Below, one piece after another: positions 5,370-7,549 of a stretch of DNA of 7,549 nt. This DNA comes from Candidatus Bipolaricaulota bacterium (lineage in GTDB: Bacteria > Bipolaricaulota > Bipolaricaulia > M55B111). The notes beneath the pieces are model-generated. The model was not told the origin of the DNA. It ran no database searches and saw nothing but the letters and a program-made list of their open reading frames with translations. The stretch is from NCBI GenBank assembly GCA_018334615.1, contig JAGXLP010000056.1, positions 1 through 7,549 on the forward strand, read 5' to 3'. A program made the position numbers and the translations under genes. Numbering within the stretch: the stretch's first letter is position 1; each line of letters opens with the position of its first letter.

Positions 5370-6545
5370 TTACTGTCTGGCACCAATGTAACGCATCTCG
5401 TGCTCCAAATCCGGATCTTCCAGGTCTTCGAAAACTTCAGCAATCTGCTCTTCTTTGATGTCTCTACCCCCCAATCCGTAGGTATAATTGTATAGACGGG
5501 GCTTATTATCTTCCTCGGATAGAGCGGAACTCACTTCGAGGTAGAGGGGGCCGGAAGACCCGAATGATAGCGATCTATCCAAAACTCCTACCGCTTCCTT
5601 GTCCCTGAGAGCTTTACTTATTTTCTCTTCCGGGAACGGCCTAAATAGCCACGGTTTCAACAACCCGACCTTCTTCCCCTGCTCCCTGAGCTGATCCACT
5701 ACTACTTTGGCTGTACCTGCAGTAGAACCCAGAATAACCACGGCGTAATCGGCATCATCCAGCTTATAAGAGTCAAACAATCCGTCGTAATTGCTCCCCG
5801 AGAGCTGGTTGAACTCATCCTGAACTTCCAAAAACCTGTCCGGTACGTTTGACATGGCCTCTACCTGCTGGAGCTTATGCTCAAAGTAATAATCCGGCAT
5901 GTCAAACGGTCCCTGGGTGGTCGGATTTTCAACGTCCAGAAGAGGATAACGTGCTTCGTATTCACCCACGAACTCCTTTACGGACTCGTCAGGTAAAAGT
6001 TCAGCTACTTGAGCAGTATGAGTAAGCGTAAAGCCGTCCAGAGTCACCATAACCGGAAGCAACACGTCCTCGCTTTCAGCCAGACGCTGCGCCATCAAAG
6101 TAAATTCGTATGCCTCCTGAGCATCCTCACCGTAGAGTTGAATAACACCGCTGTCCCTCGCGGCCATGGAATCCGAATGATCACAATGAATGTTAATGGG
6201 TCCGCTCAATGCCCTGTTTGCCACTGTCATAACGATCGGCGTTCGCATAGAGGCCGCTATATAGACTATTTCCATCATCAAAGCCAATCCCTGAGATGCC
6301 GTTGCAGTCATCGTTCTCGCGCCCGCTGCAGCTGAACCGACACAAGCACTCATCGCCGAATGTTCCGACTCCACAGTAATAACCTCGGAATCAACTTCAC
6401 CATCTGCGACAAACTGGGAAAAATACTCTACTATTTCTGACTGAGGTGTAATTGGGTAGGCGGCCACTACGTCGGGCTCGACCTGCCTCATGGCGTTGGC
6501 AACGACCTGGTGTCCGGTTAAGACATCTTTGTTACCGTTACTCAT
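5370..6545 (-). CDS. porA: pyruvate:ferredoxin oxidoreductase, alpha subunit
   Basis: A 391-residue alpha subunit that forms the substrate and cofactor interface with PorB. Domain I shows AAYPITPQSEIVEYF (28-42), VESEHSAMSACVGAA-like sequence (58-74) with Glu61 in the position expected to activate TPP, TATASQGLALM (80-90), and ANRALSGPINI (109-119) with Arg111 likely near the substrate. Domain II follows from about 265 (VVILGSTAGTAK), and the C-terminal part has the family signature GLGGRDI (357-363). The pattern resembles archaeal PorA such as that of Pyrococcus furiosus, as I recall it, and supports pyruvate rather than 2-oxoglutarate as substrate. The protein is very acidic, 66 Asp/Glu against 29 Lys/Arg, suggesting salt adaptation. 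The ATG at 6545 lies inside the end of porD (8-base overlap), with GGGAGGT (6560-6554) eight bases upstream, so translation is probably coupled. Confidence 0.97.
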   Translation of the reverse strand: MSNGNKDVLTGHQVVANAMRQVEPDVVAAYPITPQSEIVEYFSQFVADGEVDSEVITVESEHSAMSACVGSAAAGARTMTATASQGLALMMEIVYIAASMRTPIVMTVANRALSGPINIHCDHSDSMAARDSGVIQLYGEDAQEAYEFTLMAQRLAESEDVLLPVMVTLDGFTLTHTAQVAELLPDESVKEFVGEYEARYPLLDVENPTTQGPFDMPDYYFEHKLQQVEAMSNVPDRFLEVQDEFNQLSGSNYDGLFDSYKLDDADYAVVILGSTAGTAKVVVDQLREQGKKVGLLKPWLFRPFPEEKISKALRDKEAVGVLDRSLSFGSSGPLYLEVSSALSEEDNKPRLYNYTYGLGGRDIKEEQIAEVFEDLEDPDLEHEMRYIGARQ

Positions 6546-6843
6546 CCTTTGATACCTCCCCCTCTGGCTTCATCGAAATAGCGTCAACGGGACATATTTC
6601 GGCACAGATACCACAACCCTTGCAGTGCTCGTAGTCTATTCCCTGAATCTCTTTGTCCGAAATTTCAAAAGACGCGTCCGGACAATTAACCCAACACTGA
6701 AGGCATTGAATGCAAGTGTCCTCATCCCATATGGGCCTTTCCGATCTCCAGTCCCCTGTCTTATTTAGTTCGGGAGTTGCCCCCCCGGTAACGACACCGC
6801 CAATTGGGATCTCATCGTATTTTTTAAGTTCAAATTCTGCCAT
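6538..6843 (-). CDS. porD: pyruvate:ferredoxin oxidoreductase, delta subunit (2[4Fe-4S] ferredoxin-like)
   Basis: A 101-residue electron-transfer subunit carrying two Fe4S4 clusters that pass electrons from the PorB cluster to external ferredoxin. The two motifs are complete: Cys44, Cys47, Cys50, Cys54-Pro (CIQCLQCWVNCP) and Cys74, Cys77, Cys80, Cys84-Pro (CKGCGICAEICP). The N-terminal 35 residues, with GDWRSERPIWDEDTC leading into the first cluster, match PorD proteins rather than free ferredoxins. AGGAGGG lies four to five bases before the ATG and fixes the start; the gap to porC is 17 bases. Its 3' end overlaps porA by 8 bases. Length is normal. Confidence 0.96.
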   Translation of the reverse strand: MAEFELKKYDEIPIGGVVTGGATPELNKTGDWRSERPIWDEDTCIQCLQCWVNCPDASFEISDKEIQGIDYEHCKGCGICAEICPVDAISMKPEGEVSKDE

Positions 6844-6860
6844 ATGCCCTCCTGTTTTAG

Positions 6861-7409
6861 CTAATTTACCGCTTCGTAGCCAAGTTTAAACGCTTCCAGG
6901 TTCATTTCTACTATCTCTTCGGCCAATTTTTTTGAAAGTGCTTTCTCCACTTCTTTCTTAGCAATTTCATAATCCGTGTCCAGCACTCCAACCAAAGCAC
7001 CCAGCGTTGGTATATTGGCGAAACCACTACCGGCCTGCTCGGCTATTCCCGAAGCGTCAATTGTCACAATCTTACCGTCAAAATTCGTCTCAGATCGAAC
7101 TTTCTCGGGACTTTTCGTCGTATTAACCAACAAAATATCTTTCTCAGACAAACCATCCGTCGGATTTGCCGCCTTCAGCAAAGTAGGGTCCACTACGGCA
7201 ACCATATCCGGTTCGTAAACGCCCGAATGAACCCTGATCTTCTCGTCCGAGATCCTGTTATAAGCCCGAATAGGCGCACCGCTTCGTTCAGGTCCGTATT
7301 CGGGGAATGATTGAACAAACTTACCCTCTTGAAGGTTGATATCGGCCAGTAATTGAGAGGCAGTTTTTGCTCCTTGCCCACCTCTACCATGCCATCGGAT
7401 CTCCTTCAT
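6861..7409 (-). CDS. porC: pyruvate:ferredoxin oxidoreductase, gamma subunit
   Basis: A 182-residue gamma subunit (also called porG in some archaea), first gene of the operon. It shows the family start MKEIRWHGRGGQGAKTAS with GRGGQG at 8-13, FPEYGPERSGAPIRAY (35-50), VAVVDPTLL, and the C-terminal signature NIPTLGALVGV. The domain is thought to contribute to CoA binding and complex assembly. A Shine-Dalgarno-like AAGGGGG (7422-7416) lies six T residues before the ATG at 7409, and the next gene, porD, starts 17 bases after its stop. Length is normal and no key motif is missing. All four por genes are intact, so the operon should give a working complex. Confidence 0.96.
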   Translation of the reverse strand: MKEIRWHGRGGQGAKTASQLLADINLQEGKFVQSFPEYGPERSGAPIRAYNRISDEKIRVHSGVYEPDMVAVVDPTLLKAANPTDGLSEKDILLVNTTKSPEKVRSETNFDGKIVTIDASGIAEQAGSGFANIPTLGALVGVLDTDYEIAKKEVEKALSKKLAEEIVEMNLEAFKLGYEAVN

Positions 7410-7459
7410 AAAAAACCCCCTTGTGCAAGACTATTAGTATTTGGTCTCTGCGGATTAGC

Positions 7460-7467
7460 AAATAAAT
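7460..7467 (-). promoter_or_regulatory. porC: candidate TATA element of the por operon
   Basis: Read on the minus strand this is ATTTATTT, preceded by GTAAC. An archaeal start site about 26 bases downstream would fall near 7438, giving a leader of about 30 nt that includes the AAGGGGG ribosome site at 7422-7416. A second, weaker A/T-rich stretch (ATACTAAT, 7440-7433) is too close to the ATG for a transcript that keeps the ribosome site. The element is symmetric enough to serve the opposite strand too. Confidence 0.4.
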
Positions 7468-7500
7468 GTTACAATACTCCCCCCAATTCTGCAATCTATG

Positions 7501-7527
7501 GCAGTTTCTCATTTTCCCGTGCAGTTT
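7501..7527. repeat. two direct GCAGTTT repeats 20 bp apart upstream of por
   Basis: GCAGTTT occurs at 7501-7507 and 7521-7527, so the copies start 20 bases apart, close to two DNA helical turns. They lie about 35-65 bases upstream of the candidate por TATA element, where archaeal activators often bind. Seven bases is short, so chance is not excluded; no protein can be assigned. Confidence 0.3.
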
Positions 7528-7549
7528 GACTTTTTGCCGAGAACCACCG

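Noticed and set aside
5354..5371. Six-codon reading frame ATGGGAGGGAAAAGATAA between porA and porB on the minus strand
   Set aside because: The ATG overlaps the porA stop and its GGGAGGG is more simply the porB ribosome site; no evidence for a leader peptide.
1..7549. CRISPR array, insertion sequence, integrase or defence genes
   Set aside because: No regularly spaced repeats, transposase-like frames or terminal inverted repeats are visible; all large frames belong to housekeeping or signalling families.

Overview
The window reads as archaeal. The purine gene at the left edge matches the archaeal stand-alone GMP synthetase subunit B, and the right half is a four-subunit pyruvate:ferredoxin oxidoreductase operon in the archaeal order gamma-delta-alpha-beta. 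That enzyme is oxygen-sensitive and ferredoxin-linked, so an anaerobic or facultatively anaerobic lifestyle is likely. PorA is strongly acidic (66 Asp/Glu against 29 Lys/Arg by hand count), which suggests a salt-adapted (halophilic) cytoplasm. GC content looks moderate, unlike typical Halobacteria. An uncultured or methanogen-related halophilic euryarchaeal lineage would fit, but the window does not fix the taxon.

Layout. Plus strand: the 3' part of guaA (1-510), an Lrp/AsnC regulator (588-1037), a Crp/Fnr-type regulator (1070-1744), a membrane-anchored two-PAS histidine kinase (1874-3631) and a stand-alone Rcp1-like receiver protein (3660-4097). A 325-base gene-free stretch (4098-4422) follows between convergent genes. 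It holds an inverted repeat, an 18-bp palindrome overlapping a TATA-like element, and an 87-nt long-stem RNA-like element. Minus strand: porC-porD-porA-porB, transcribed from 7409 down to 4423, with small gaps, one 8-nt overlap and Shine-Dalgarno sequences throughout. The last 140 bases are the por promoter region.

How the genes work together. The por operon encodes one enzyme: PorB (TPP and one Fe4S4), PorA (substrate and TPP half-site), PorD (two Fe4S4) and PorC. It oxidises pyruvate and CoA to acetyl-CoA, CO2 and reduced ferredoxin, or runs in reverse for carbon fixation. Next to it sit four signalling genes in two pairs: Lrp-type with Crp/Fnr-type, and kinase with receiver. The receiver has no output domain, so its target is probably another protein and is not evident here. 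Regulation of por by these neighbours is an attractive guess from proximity only.

The genes themselves belong to known families. The least explained part is the convergent intergenic region, especially 4308-4394, which could be a small RNA on the plus strand or the 3' end/terminator structure of the por mRNA on the minus strand.
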